A DNA stretch of 64,000 bases from Stereocaulon alpinum. Its lineage: Eukaryota; Ascomycota; Lecanoromycetes; Lecanorales; Stereocaulaceae. Under the pieces are notes generated by a model. It was not told the origin of the DNA. It ran no database searches and worked only from the letters and a program-made list of their open reading frames with translations. Location: contig JAEUBA010000008.1 of NCBI GenBank assembly GCA_018257865.1, positions 558,001-622,000 of the forward strand, written 5' to 3'. The position numbers were made by a program, and so were the translations under genes. This document shows positions 44,484 to 55,570 of the stretch, one piece after another. The stretch's first letter is position 1. The number at the start of each line of letters is the position of its first letter.

Positions 44484-44978
44484 TCACGTACAAGTCATCA
44501 GCACGCTCCTCGCCCCATTACTAATAATCGTCCCTAACGGATCCAAAGTAATAGGTTTACACTCCTTCCCATTCGCAGGAACAGGAACCGCATTTGTCGT
44601 CTGTCCTAGAGTCCCACACTGGGGCGATTCGTAGAAGACCAAGGTACAAGACTTCTTCGTAGCTTCGTTGAGCATAGCCATGAAACCCTGATAGCCCTCA
44701 ATATAGGGCGGTGTGGTGGTAGCAGGGGAGAAGGTGTTGCAAGTGCCGTCGACGAGAGTTGTTGGGGCTTGGAAGGGGACGGTGCCGAGGTTGCATTGGT
44801 AAAGTTGGTAGGGCGTAAAGGTTGCTGTGATGGGGGCTGCGCGTGGGTTGTGAGGGAACGCAGTGCTAAACGAGAGTAGGGTTGAGAGGGAGACGAGGGC
44901 GGACTAGAGGCTTGATTATAAGATGAGGTTACATGGGTGGATGGCTGTACTTACGGCTGTCCATGATGAAGAGATCAT
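44484..44978 (-). CDS. Small secreted cysteine-containing protein
   Basis: Two exons: 44978..44955 and 44903..44484, with a 51-bp phase-0 intron (perfect GTAAGT donor, CTCTAG acceptor); product 147 residues. The join gives MISSSWTA-SALVSLSTLL then SFSTAFPHNPRAAP, a signal peptide with a possible Kex2-like site after NPR. The mature protein has six cysteines (YQCN, GTCN, KSCT, PQCG, KECK, MTCT), enough for three disulfides, and otherwise Pro/Thr-rich stretches. There is no membrane segment or GPI tail. Size, secretion and cysteine content fit an effector-like or surface protein; no family recognised. It sits between two decayed F-box-like relics, i.e. in a fast-evolving stretch. Confidence 0.82.
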
Positions 44979-45478
44979 CTTGTTTTTGTACGTCGAAATG
45001 TGGAGAGTGATCGATTGACAAAACAAAAATTTGGAAGATGAAGCAACCCTTTTATAGACAGCTCTTGCTAGGCGATGCACCAGGTTGAGTGCGTGATCAT
45101 ATACTCACCGAACATGCACGAGTAGAAAATACCATTATAAGTGGAAGGGACGTAAATGGCAACAATTAGTGCATTTGAGATTATGGTGGTCTCGTACACA
45201 AGTTAGTGCCAATGACACCCACCACCAACAAGCGTCACTGATGCCGTTGACGCTATTTGTGAGACTCTGATTGAGGCAAGTGGCGTGGCAAAAAGCGTAA
45301 AAGGAGTAGTCGAGGAGCAAACGTAGACGAATCAACGCTGCCTTCGGTATTTCCTGCCAGATTTGTCCAGCGTGTGGACATGCTCGGAGCTGGATACCAA
45401 CCTTCAATGACCGATCCGAACCGGCGAACCGCCAGCACTAGTTGTAGGAATTACGAAACCTTTGGTCCATCTACCTCC
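44979..45478. other. Intergenic region, nothing recognised
   Basis: 500 bp upstream of the secreted protein gene. Only short unsupported frames. Confidence 0.5.
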
Positions 45479-46160
45479 CTAAGCCGGGAAAAATCGGTGC
45501 CTGCCCCTTTCTGTGGCAATAGCATCCCACGTCATGGCCCTCTTCAAATATAGTAAGGTTATTGTTGGTGTGATTAATTCATCCAAGCAAGTCTGACGCT
45601 CGTAGGTTGCCCAGCTCAATACCCTCAATAGAAGGTCGGAACCTGTCTTTGAGACGTTTCCATGTGAACGCAGGTAGAGGGTGAGGGTCTGGGAAGTCCA
45701 AGCGAGTATAGTGACCACCCTTTGAATTACATTGGATAGTATTTGACGAAGACTTAGCATCAATGTGTATATACCGAAACACAGGATTTGAAAACCTTCG
45801 TTTCCATCGCAGAGACGCACTCTGGAATGTTGTTCGATTTCGGAAATCTTTATCTTGGGACACGATAGTTCCAGATCAGGTGCTCTGCCAACCCAAGCTT
45901 TGAAAGCGAGATATTCGAACGTGGCATGAAGCGTTAGAATACATTCATCATAGAATACTGCATGGTATTCTGCGTAGACTTGTCGACAGGCACGCAATAG
46001 CGCCAATTCATCATAGCTGTAGAAGCCAGGCAAGGGAACGAGTCGTAGCTTGGATGGTAGAGTACTCGGCCAGACTGAGGAAGCGGAAGGTACTAACGTT
46101 GGATTCGGTAGCGGTCCCGAGTGAGGCAGAGCGTGTCTCAGGATAAGATGACTCCATCGA
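45479..46160 (-). pseudogene. Relic or divergent copy of an F-box-like/2EXR-type gene
   Basis: The frame contains LPGFYSYDELALLRACRQVY followed by AEYHAVFYDECILTLHATFE, the segment that normally follows the F-box-like core in these proteins. Upstream, a start-like MESSYPETRSASLGTATESN and FRFLSL lie in another frame, and the canonical core (LPxEIRxxIY) is missing, as if a short deletion with frameshift had occurred around 46060-46090. The C-terminal half also seems to shift frame near 45860. Alternative: a multi-intron gene that I failed to assemble. It is close to the other relic at 43.7-44.0 kb. Confidence 0.45.
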
Positions 46161-46558
46161 GGATTATTGAGAGGTCGTGTAGTTTGGTGGGAAGAGCAGA
46201 GATTGGTTTGGGATAGACAGACTCGTCATGGACACAACAAAGATCATGTCTTTCCGGGGACAGGCACCCCTAAACCGACCCCTAGTAGCGTTGTTAAACG
46301 GATCTCGGGGCGGCTCCGACGTCCCTGTTCAGTGTTCTGGGGTACCATATCTTTCTTTTGTCCATAAGTCCTGACGAGATAGAGTATAGTTCTATAGCCT
46401 TGGCGGCTGCCCTTACCTATCAGATTGCGTTAGGCGTGGCGCAGCTTAGGATCGGGCCGTGAAGTTACGGTACTGTACGGTAAGATGCTAGATCTACGTC
46501 CTTCAATCAATCATGATGACCTTCCAAACACTTCACGAACAGGTGTCAATATCTTGAG
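46161..46558. promoter_or_regulatory. Upstream region of COX19
   Basis: 398 bp before the COX19 start. It contains CACCCCTAAACC and GGGGCGGCTCCG elements near 46265-46315. Similar CACCCCTAAA and G/C-rich blocks occur upstream of GIR2 (about 56540) and near 12100, so they may be shared promoter elements; this is tentative. Confidence 0.35.
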
Positions 46559-47082
46559 ATGAGTTTTGGTGGCCCTGGCGGTGGACAGAAAAGTGCTAAG
46601 CCAATACCACCTGAGCGAGGAAGCTTCCCCCTTGAGTACGTTTTATAACCCTGACAATGAATTGCACTTCACTGACCATGTTGCATAGCCATGATGGTGA
46701 GACTTATGACTGGCCGGTAACTATCTACCACTGAGCTGATGCCTGATTATTTCTACAGGGGAATGCAAGCCGATCATAGCAGACTATCTACGTTGCTTGC
46801 GCCGAGTCAAAGGAACCAACGACCAAGAATGCAGGTTAATGGCAAAAGAATATCTAAGGTGCCGGATGGAACAGTGAGAAACCCCCACGCTTCCGAAATC
46901 CACGTTTTGGATACCCTATGACGGCGGTCCCGCTTAGGCTGACCTCTGCTAGCAACTTGATGGCACCGGACGAGTTTAAGAACCTGGGCTTTGCCGAAGA
47001 CCTCAAAACAGAGGCTATACCGAATCATGCCGGTGGAGCGACAGCACATAAAGTTAGGGATGACGGGAAGAAGATAGCATAG
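46559..47082 (+). CDS. COX19: Cytochrome c oxidase assembly protein Cox19 (twin CX9C)
   Basis: Intermembrane-space protein needed for copper handling and cytochrome c oxidase assembly. Four exons: 46559..46635, 46689..46696 (only 8 nt), 46759..46873 and 46953..47082, with introns of 53, 62 and 79 bp; product 109 residues. It reads MSFGGPGGGQKSAKPIPPER, then GSFPLDHDG assembled across two introns. Next come the twin CX9C motifs ECKPIIADYLRC and ECRLMAKEYLRC, then RMEHNLMAPDEFKNLGF, the Cox19 signature. Every junction keeps the frame and restores family sequence. The gene is too finely split to show as an open frame. It is followed 128 bp later by NPR3 on the same strand. Confidence 0.95.
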
Positions 47083-47209
47083 GTCCCAGCTTCTTTTCCA
47101 TTGGAGACTGCGGCGTCAGTCCTTTCAATCGAAACTAGCAGGCTGCATCAGCGTCCATTCTACTATATTCGCAAGCCTGATCCAGCTCAGCAGCTTCCCA
47201 AACATTAGC

Positions 47210-49432
47210 ATGGCTTCGCAACCACTTCCCCCAAACCCTTGTCTTGTCGCCATCTTGTTAGTGGTGAAGACGACCGACGAACCTTTCATTGCCTTTCACT
47301 ACCCACCTCGGCCGGGCGAGGACAACTCTCTCTTCAAAGGCATGTTCAGAGACAATGGTGAGGAGTCGACCTCCTCGAGTGATGACGAGAGTCAAGACTC
47401 TGCTGCAGAAGCACATGAGCCGAATCGTACAGAAGTAGTTCAGAAAGGAGAGAGCCCACCGGACGTTGATGATATTGGCTCTGCATCGCCAGAAAAGAAC
47501 AACGGCTTCGTTCAGGACGGTAGTCAACAGCGTTGGAATGACTTGTTTGGCTACCACACCGGCTTGCTGGCAAGAATGTTATGCCCTGCCGTAAGCTGTC
47601 ACAAGAAAAAGTTCGAAGTAGGTCTGCATGATAGCGTATTCATTGGGTGGCCGGTTTTCTCAAGGCCAGGAGGGACCTGGAGGAAAGCACGGAAGCCGAG
47701 AAGGTCTTCGAGTAGAAGCAAGGCCACAGCAGAGAAAGCCAAAAGACGACCGAAAGAGCTCGGTGAGAACAGGTTACAGAGCATCTCTGGCACCGATGAC
47801 AGTGACGCTCCTAGGTCCGCAGTTGCAGTTGAGAGTCAATCTGAAGGGGATCAAGACAGGGACTTGCAAGATGAGCAAGACACATTGAGTTCAGTGAGCA
47901 GGACAAAAGCGAAAGGGATAATCAAGGCCAGCGATGCAACTACTGTCACTCCAAAGGAGGAAAGGCCACTGGTGATGTTCAACGTTGTGTTCGTACTCAG
48001 ACCTCCACCCCTAGAGTATCATATACGAGTGAGAGAAATGTATGACAACGTCGTTAAAAAGCTGGGTAAAGCACTGAGATGGGAACAAATGCACTCCAGT
48101 TTTGTGGCAAGAGAAACTGCATTGATTGCCTCGTTGACAGAGCCAATGAACAACCCAGGAGGTCAGTCTTCTGTTCGTGAGCTGCATTACTAGCTGACGC
48201 ATCTAGGTCCGAAACCACCTCTCTCCACCCTCTACCACGATCTTATTACGCAGTCCAGTCTTGCAAAGGGCATGTCTACTCTTTACAACAGTATTGCAAG
48301 CTCACGAATCGCCCACGTCAGCTTGACTCCATGCTCATCATTGTCACTACAGATCCCGGTTGCATCCTTCATATCTGTGCTACCAACACCGCTCGAAGCC
48401 CAACTTCCAGGCCTTTGGTTGACGACAGCCAATTCTATGCCGACAGATGACGATGCCCAGACCTCCCAGTTGGGATCACACTTTACCCTTTTGCTGTTAT
48501 CAGACATGCACTCCATCCTATCAGATATCACCGCCGCCGCATCCCCTATCGCCAAGCCGCTCACACACTACCTTCGCGCCACCTCTCCTTGGAAGTCTTT
48601 CTCTCAGATATCACAATCATCTGGAATTCCTCTCTCAGACATTCAATTCCTAGCATCTCATCTCATATACTGGCGTCGCGCTAGAGCCATACCTCCTTTG
48701 CACCAACGGGACACCTATATCGTTTCTCCCAATGCAGATATGCGGAAGCTGGCATCTGCTACTTCAGCCTTTGCCAAAGCGTTTCCTGCCCTCCCACCTC
48801 TTCCCAAAATCCTTAGCTTGCTATCATCGGCGCCACGACCTTACGCCAATCTTATGCCCAGCAAAGACCACAAGCCTGCTTACATGGACATTCTGGCCTG
48901 GCTCATGCGTGAAAACTGGGTAACCCAACTAAGAACTTTCGCTTGGGTGCGAGTCCCATCACACATCAAAGAAACCGTCAGCAAACACCCAGCACCAAGC
49001 AGCTCGGACAAATCACCCCAGCACACCGCAACCGACGATAGCGACGACGCTAGTACGTCCAGCCTAGGGGTCCCAGACAGCATAAGCAGCTCCCGCCTCA
49101 GCGTCCCCCTTTCAAACCCCGCCTCCCCCACATCCAGCACCCACACCACACTCCCCTTTACCCAAAACACCTCACAACCTCCAAGCCTCATCCCCAACCC
49201 ACGCCTCGCATCTGCTCTCCCCTCTCGATACCTGTCCGCTATCTCCAAACACGTATTGGAAACTCAAGGCGAAGAATCGCAGTCTGCATGGGATAAATGC
49301 GTGAGGTATTTTGATGGTAGGCATGCTATTGAGACTATTCCTGTTAGGGAGGGCTGGAAGAGGAAGAGGGTTGCTGCGTTGTTGACGGGGTGGGAGGAGC
49401 TGGGTGTTTTGGTTAGGGGGAGGCATTGGTAG
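47210..49432 (+). CDS. NPR3: Nitrogen permease regulator 3 (GATOR1/SEACIT subunit)
   Basis: Subunit of the Npr2-Npr3-Iml1 complex, a GAP for Gtr/Rag GTPases that switches off TORC1 when amino acids are low. Two exons: 47210..48161 and 48207..49432 (45-bp intron, GTCAGT donor, GACGCATCTAG end); product 725 residues. The N-terminal longin-like domain starts LPPNPCLVAILLVVKTTDEP and HYPPRPGEDN, with DLFGYHTGLLARMLCPAVS and FIGWPVF. A charged disordered insert of ~110 residues follows. Then come VMFNVVFVLRPPPLEYHIRV and, after the join, the rest of the NPR3 domain (FTLLLLSDMHSILSDI, AYMDILAWLMRENWVTQLRT) and a C-terminal winged-helix-like segment. No anomalies beyond the skew flip near 49255. Confidence 0.95.
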
Positions 49433-49798
49433 GCTTATACCGCGAGAGGCTGGGAGCTCTAGTTCTCAGGGGAGAGCTCGATCTTGATAGCGTCTGGTTA
49501 GATGCTAATACATGTATCGAACGTTCATCTATGAGCTGTCAATATGCATCTACTCCTGACAATTGGTCTGCTCTTTCAAGTTGCCTCAGAGTACTGTACC
49601 CTGATTGAAGTTAGGAATACTCCATACTCGACACCGTCTGAGACACGTTGCAGGCGAATGATTCACGATAAGTGCTCCATGAGCTCTCAGGCGGTATATA
49701 ACACTCTAATTCATAATGTCGCTCATAATTGTTCAGCTGTTTATCTAAAGACAGGAATCACACATGCAGGGAACGTCTTTTGTATACACATGCATACA
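49433..49798. other. Short convergent intergenic region
   Basis: 366 bp between the ends of NPR3 and SGT2. It should hold both 3' UTRs and terminators; no distinct motif. Confidence 0.5.
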
Positions 49799-51117
49799 TC
49801 ATGACCCTCTACCTGCACCCCTGCCACCTCCCATCATATTCCGTGCCCTTTCAAACAGTCAGCATCTGAGTCACTAGAATATTGTGAAGGGGTCAGACTC
49901 ACATCTCCGCAATAGCTGGATCCTGCATCAAAGACGCAAGATCTGGCATCCCACCACCTCCTCCACCGCCACCCGCGCCCCTCCCAGCTCCAGCTCCAGC
50001 TCCAGCCCCAGCACCTTCACCAGCACCCGCTCCAGCCCCAGCTCCAGCACCCCCAGCACCACCCCCACCAATCCCAAACCTCTCCGCCATAGCCCTCAGC
50101 TGCGGATTCTGCATCAACCCCTGCAACGCGTCCGGATTACTCATCAGGTTCTGCGCCATACTCGCGAACATCGGATTGCTCATGATGCTCGCCATGTCCG
50201 GCATACCTCCCCCACCTCCACCTCCACCTCCACCACCACCGCCCATCATACCCGCCAGGGCAGATAGGTCTGGCATACCGCCGCCGCCACTGCTAGCTCC
50301 ACCTGCTCCTCGTGGCACTTCGTCGACGTCCTCAGCCATGCCGCTCGCTTCTTTTTCTCGCTCCATTTCGTCGACTTTGTCTTTTGCGGTCTTGTAGCCT
50401 TTCTTCATAGCTTCGCTCCCTCCGTTACCTTCATACTCAATCCCCTTCTCATAAGCCTCCATACTACCCTTCGCATCACCGAGCACAAATCTCGCTAACC
50501 CCAATCGGCTCCACGCCTTCGTGTATTTCGGATCCGCAGCAACTGCCATCTCGGCGTCTTTGCATGCTTCTGCATGTTTGTGGCTGGCGCTGTACGCGGC
50601 TGCGCGGTTAGAGAGGTAGATAGGATTTGTGGGTGAGATAGCTATGGCTTTGGAGTAGAGATCTATGGCTGTCTTGTGATCTTTTCGCGCCATAGCTGCG
50701 TTTCCTTGGCTTTTGAATAGTTCGCTCTCGGGTGTCGTAGCGCTGGCGCCTGCTCCTGGGGTGTTTTTTGTAGTTGGCGTTGCGGGTCGTCCTTCGGCTG
50801 CACTGCTTGCTCCTGATGTGCTTGCTGTGGACTTTCCTTTTAGTTTCTCGTAGACGCCGTAGATGGAGAGGAGGGATTGGCCGCCGACGGCGTCTTGCAT
50901 GTGCGCTTTGTTGGTGGGGTCGACGTGGAATGTGTCTGCTATGCAGGAGGTGGCTATTTCGATGGACTCGGTGTCTTCGGAGGTTAGGGTGCCGTCTTTG
51001 AGGGAGGTGGAGAGGAAGTCGATTATGGCGAGGGCGAGGCGCTTTTTGGAGTCGAGCGTGGACGCCTGCGAATGGTTAGTTGAAGGATGTGTAGTGAATA
51101 TTTGGGGAGGGTACCAT
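49799..51117 (-). CDS. SGT2: Small glutamine-rich TPR co-chaperone Sgt2
   Basis: Cytosolic co-chaperone that receives tail-anchored proteins and passes them to Get4/Get5-Get3. Three exons: 51117..51115 (the ATG alone), 51065..49903 and 49847..49799, with introns of 49 bp (CAACTAAC branch point) and 55 bp; product 404 residues. It reads M-ASTLDSKKRLALAIIDFL (homodimer domain binding Get5). Three TPRs follow (ELFKSQGNAAMARKDHKTAI, NRAAAYSASHKHAEACKDAE, WSRLGLARFVLGDAKGSMEA). The methionine-rich substrate-binding part has MASIMSNPMFASMAQNLM and NPDALQGLMQNPQLRAMAE. The C-terminus is a long Gly/Ala repeat ending with the spliced ARNMMGGGRGAGRGS. The Gly/Ala tract (about 49950-50060) replaces the usual Gln-rich tail and is microsatellite-like at DNA level. 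Confidence 0.95.
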
Positions 51118-51826
51118 TATGGCGGTTGGACTTATACGTGAGCTACAACTAGACCGTATGGTTTTTATATCAGTGAGGGTAGCGGTGCTGGCGGGCTTTA
51201 GTATGGATCATATACTGATCGAACATTGTGAAGTGCCAGAAACTGGTATCAAGAAGCCGTTTACTAGCCCCATCTAGATTCCCGAGCTTTAGCCGACTGC
51301 TTGTCGAGCTTGTCCCGAGATCGAGCCTGCATTTTACCTTGAATGTTAATGCTGCATGAGCGGAGAAGGTACGGAATGGAAGTATGTCTATTGTGGGGAT
51401 TCCTAATTGTATTCCCTATCTCAAGCAAGAATTCCGAAGCACCGTGTTTGCAGAAACTCAACGCTTATTCCCCTATCAGAGTGAGACCAAACTTGCTCTC
51501 AGCAACGGGGAACCCATCCCCAACATATAAGAGGTACCCCAAAGGTATGCCTAAATCATGCTACAAGCTCCCAATCCACCTCCCATAGTTCAGAATACAC
51601 GCCTGGCAGATCCAGGAAGAAGACATTGCTACTGCCTGTATCTCAAAGTGGTTTTCGAGTGGCTGTGCATAGACCAAGAGAAAAGTGGTAAATCATCACT
51701 CTCAGCTCGAAGCAATTGTGCTGCAAATTACACCCAAGGTTCGAGACGCCAATAGTGACGATTCGTCGCTGGAAAAGGTAGAGCAGCCTTGCATTGAGGG
51801 AATGCTTCCGCATATGTAATGATAGA
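51118..51826. other. Intergenic region, nothing recognised
   Basis: About 700 bp: SGT2 promoter and downstream region of the secreted protein gene. Short frames only. Confidence 0.5.
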
Positions 51827-52501
51827 TCAAGCACTGGTGTCGTTCAGCAACGTGATAGATCTCTCTGTGTTTCGCGAAAGAGAGAGGATGGTCTTCTTCG
51901 AAGTATAAGAAGACCCTGTGTTGTTTGCGGCAATACTCGGGTTCATGCCTCCAAGGACGATATAGAAACCATGCTCGTGCGCACCAATGTCAGCCATCCC
52001 TCCTTTGGCCAACTTGGAATCTACGACACATTTTTGCAGAATTTTCTTGGCGGCCAATGCGGCGTCAACCACACGAAACCTATCAACTTGTGTCAATCGA
52101 AGGGCCCTCATGAAGATGACACATTCGCGATGATGCCAATGGTGGTTCTCTGCCAGAGAAAGGTCTATATCTTGATCGTCTGTATAGCCCCAAGTCTGTA
52201 TAGCCATAGGATCGGCAGCTAAACGGAGAAGTACATTATCGATGACGAACTCGCAATCTTCTGGAAAAGCAGGGCTCAAGATTATTGGCTCCGGGTCAAA
52301 GCAGTGGATCGAGAATATCTGGAATGGGTCTGTGGTAGAAGTTGGGTAAGGAGCCGTGGTGTTGGGCTGGAGGAGAATGGCGCCTGTCAATTTAGTGTCT
52401 GATACTGTGAGGCTTCGAGTAGCGGACTTTGTGGGTGTTGCGACAGCTATTGAGGCAAGAGTAAGTGGAATGAGGATAAAGGACATGTGTAACAGGAGCA
52501 T
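51827..52501 (-). CDS. Secreted protein, fungal family of unknown function
   Basis: Single exon, 224 residues, ATG at 52501. The N-terminus MLLLHMSFILIPLTLASIAV ending VATP is a signal peptide. The mature part follows a pattern I have seen in uncharacterised secreted fungal proteins: HCFDPEP, then PEDCEFVIDNVLLRLAADP, a tryptophan-centred segment (QTWGY), WHHRECVIFMRAL, AAKKILQKCV and GGMADIGAHEHGFYIVLGG. The four cysteines would form two disulfides. Two N-glycosylation sequons (NTT, NDT) are visible. No enzymatic motif. Function unknown; extracellular location is likely. Confidence 0.85.
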   Translation of the reverse strand: MLLLHMSFILIPLTLASIAVATPTKSATRSLTVSDTKLTGAILLQPNTTAPYPTSTTDPFQIFSIHCFDPEPIILSPAFPEDCEFVIDNVLLRLAADPMAIQTWGYTDDQDIDLSLAENHHWHHRECVIFMRALRLTQVDRFRVVDAALAAKKILQKCVVDSKLAKGGMADIGAHEHGFYIVLGGMNPSIAANNTGSSYTSKKTILSLSRNTERSITLLNDTSA

Positions 52502-53299
52502 GGCAGGAATACTTGGTACCCTACTCTAATGTAGCTTTGGGGCAGTCTGATGTCGAGTTCACGTAGGACCAGTGCACACAAGATAATCTACTATGCTTGC
52601 GCTTGAGAGTCTTCGACGCTCTCGTGATATGAACTTTTGGAATCCCGCGCGTGTGACAATCGCCCAATCTACCGAAAGCGGTTGTAGCATATCGCGAGCA
52701 AATAGCGAGCAGATAGTGTCTCACTCCGGGAAAGGAAGCTCATCAAGATGATGTATGATCCCTATCTCCGATCAGACCCTGAAAGTGCAAAACCGAGACC
52801 GAATTAACGCAAGTGGGGCGATATTGTGTGGGATCACATCCAATTGTCTGCAGCTTGAGGTACCTGATGAACCACCTTCTCTATTCTCCATGAGAAGTCG
52901 TAGGGTCGCTAGAGGAATGTGAAAATCTCGATGATGATAGCACAGTCTATGTTCCACTTCGGCGAAAGGGACTTGCTCGGGTCGACGGTTACAGCAGGAG
53001 CTTGTGGGCCGCAGTCTACAGCCGACCCAGGTATTGATGTAAACGTTCGTATATTATTTTGTAGCCAACTGTGACCAGTCCTGAAGTAACGGTAGTGGAG
53101 ATAAGGTAAAGCGCGGCGATGGAGAAACCTCGGACGGATATTAGATGGAGCTAACGGGGCCCGAGGACCTTCACCACTGCATGATTTGGCTCGTCTGGTT
53201 TCGATGTGTAAGTTCTACTTTATTGACTCAACCCCATCTCTCCTCCATCCTTCCCTTGCACTTCTGCTCAATCTCTACAGCAAGGGGGAGCATGTTAAG
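52502..53299. other. Divergent intergenic region, nothing recognised
   Basis: About 800 bp between the secreted protein gene and an F-box gene. It holds both promoters; only short frames. Confidence 0.5.
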
Positions 53300-55223
53300 A
53301 TGACGTTACACCTCCTGGATTTGCCGCACGAGGTCCTGCACGCCATACTCGTCAATACAAACCCTCAAGATCTCGCACGGCTTTGCTGCTGCCGGGCTCT
53401 TAATGACTTCATTAAGAACGATTGCCTATTGCACAAGGACCTATATCTCAGGTTTTTTGTGAGTTTCCCAATACCTGAGCTGCAGCCTATCTAACCGGTT
53501 GGCATTGGCTAGGATGAGCCACCCAATAATCCAGACGACAGCGAAGTATCCTGGGATGCTAGATTGAAAAGACTTGTCAACTTCCAGAAGATCCTCGAGT
53601 CGAAGGATGCTCGCCTGAAGGTGTGCTGATTGCTCCCGGCCAATTTTGAATGCTTCTCACATGTTAACAGACTGCTCAATTGCATAACGTAACCCAATGT
53701 GTACAAGACCTGCTAACAACCGCTGCCGTGGGCTCGGAACCTTCTCACAATATTGCACTCCTGACACATCTATTCGAGTCCCAGCAGAACATTGATATCT
53801 TCCTTACATCCTCGTTCCTCTTCGATTGGGCTAGAGCAGAAGCATGGGGGAATATGGCAACGACTAGGATACGGAGGGATATTCGGTCAACCGTCACAAA
53901 TCTGGAGTCAACCCGCTCCTCCGTGGAACCATCGGACTTAGAAGCTGCTGGTTCTGCTATCTTAGTCCCTCAAGAGCTGAGGAGAACGCCACTGGCCCAC
54001 GTATCTGTTGATGACTCAGAGGCGCCAACACAGATTTATAGATGTCAGCTTAATATACCATTAGAGGACGCCCCTGCTTATATTCCTCGTGGTCATTCAA
54101 TTGTCAGGCAGCTCAGCGCAAAGCTCCATTGTCTGTACGGTGCTTCTATCGATAGGATACGCAAAGACTCTATTACTTCCACACGCTACTCCTTGCGCAG
54201 CGATACTGCTCTCATCCATCCATACGCTCGCTCTCTAGTCTACGACCTCCGCCAGCATACTGACAATACCTTGTGGGGTCCTTTCCTCGATGACGGCTCT
54301 AGTGATGTCGATTGGGAGAAGATGGAGGCGATCATGTTAATATTAGATCATAACGTCAAATTCTCGACAGCAGAGCATCACGAATTTCATGGTATGATAG
54401 ATGTACAGACCAAACCGTTCTTGGGAGCCACTCCCAACAGCTTCGTGTCTCCTCCTCAGTCTTTACCGATGCAGGCTAGCTTGCCGCTCGAGGCGCAAGA
54501 TCCTTATGCCGTGACTGGGACTTGGAGGCGCGTCGTTTGCTTCCTCGACTACGCTGAGCTGTATGATTTCAACTTTAACGAGGACGAGCCTGAAGACGAT
54601 CAGCCAAGAAGGCCAATTGAAACCCAAGAAGCCATACGGTTGATCACGATGAAGATTTATATCACCAAGATCGAGCCCCCTGGTGAGGATGACGGCCAGG
54701 CGCTTCCAGTTGTTCACTTTCACGGCAGTTCGCATTCTCTGCGGCCGCACTGGGATCCAAACGCCAAGTCCAAGATGAAAGGTGAGAATTTCAACCGAGT
54801 CATCAACAAAGAAGCAACTGACGTCCCATGTCCAGGTTCCGTCAGGCTGACACCGCAAGGCGAGGTGAGATGGACGACTTTCTCAGTCTACCATGGGTAA
54901 GTCCCCAGTAATGGCGAATGAAGTCGCCAATCTCACGCCGCAACGCTAATGTCTGTGCTATCAGTGAGGAGCGATGGCGAAGTGAAGGCATCCAAGTCGG
55001 AGGTGTTAGATCCGCTCGTGGCGTTCTAGGTTACTGGTTCGATAAGTATGCACCACGCTCCGCCATTCTGATCCCTAATACTGACTGAAAGAGCAGGGAT
55101 CATGACGAGCAGGGCCCTGCTGGACCCACAAGCTTCTGGAAGTATCATGACGGAATTGAGGAGAAGCAGCCGACAGGAAGAGACCATCCTCCAATGTCTC
55201 AATTCACTTACTCTTTATACTAG
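53300..55223 (+). CDS. F-box protein
   Basis: Probable SCF ubiquitin-ligase adaptor. Six exons: 53300..53458, 53513..53620, 53671..54781, 54836..54896, 54965..55045 and 55097..55223 (introns 54, 50, 54, 68 and 51 bp); product 548 residues. The F-box is at the very start: LHLLDLPHEVLHAILVNTNP then DLARLCCCRALNDFI. Later segments include WDARLKRLVNFQKILESKDA, LHPYARSLVYDLRQ-like VYDLRQHTDNTLWGPFLDDG, and WRRVVCFLDYAELYDFNFNE. A C-terminal conserved block is assembled across three introns: RLTPQGEVRWTTFSVYHG-EERWRSEGIQVGG-RGVLGYWFDK-DHDEQGPAGPTSFWK. The 54-bp fourth-exon-side intron (54782-54835) has no stop and is a multiple of three. Substrate unknown. Confidence 0.9.
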
Positions 55224-55570
55224 AGCAAACTTCAAGCAGTACCCATAAATTCAACATGTAGTCCCTCTGTATGACAGCAGTAGAACAGACATCCTTGGTA
55301 TCAGCTAAGCTTATACACCGACTTGATTGCCATAGTCCCTAAGCCCCTTCGCATCAGGCCTTTCACAAAGTTCGACAGAGGCGCTCATGATTGCACCCTC
55401 CATTCAAGATAACCATCCAGTCAAGGATTTCCTATGTCCTATAGTACCATATCAAAGCCACTTGCTGGTAGATCCCAGTCGACGATAACGTTCCCAACGT
55501 CTTTTCTCATGATTCTCATCTATGTTCCGCATCTCGTCAAACATTGTCACAGCCAACCCATCTCACACCA
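55224..55570. other. Convergent intergenic region
   Basis: 347 bp between the ends of the F-box gene and GIR2; 3' UTRs expected, no motif recognised. Confidence 0.5.
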
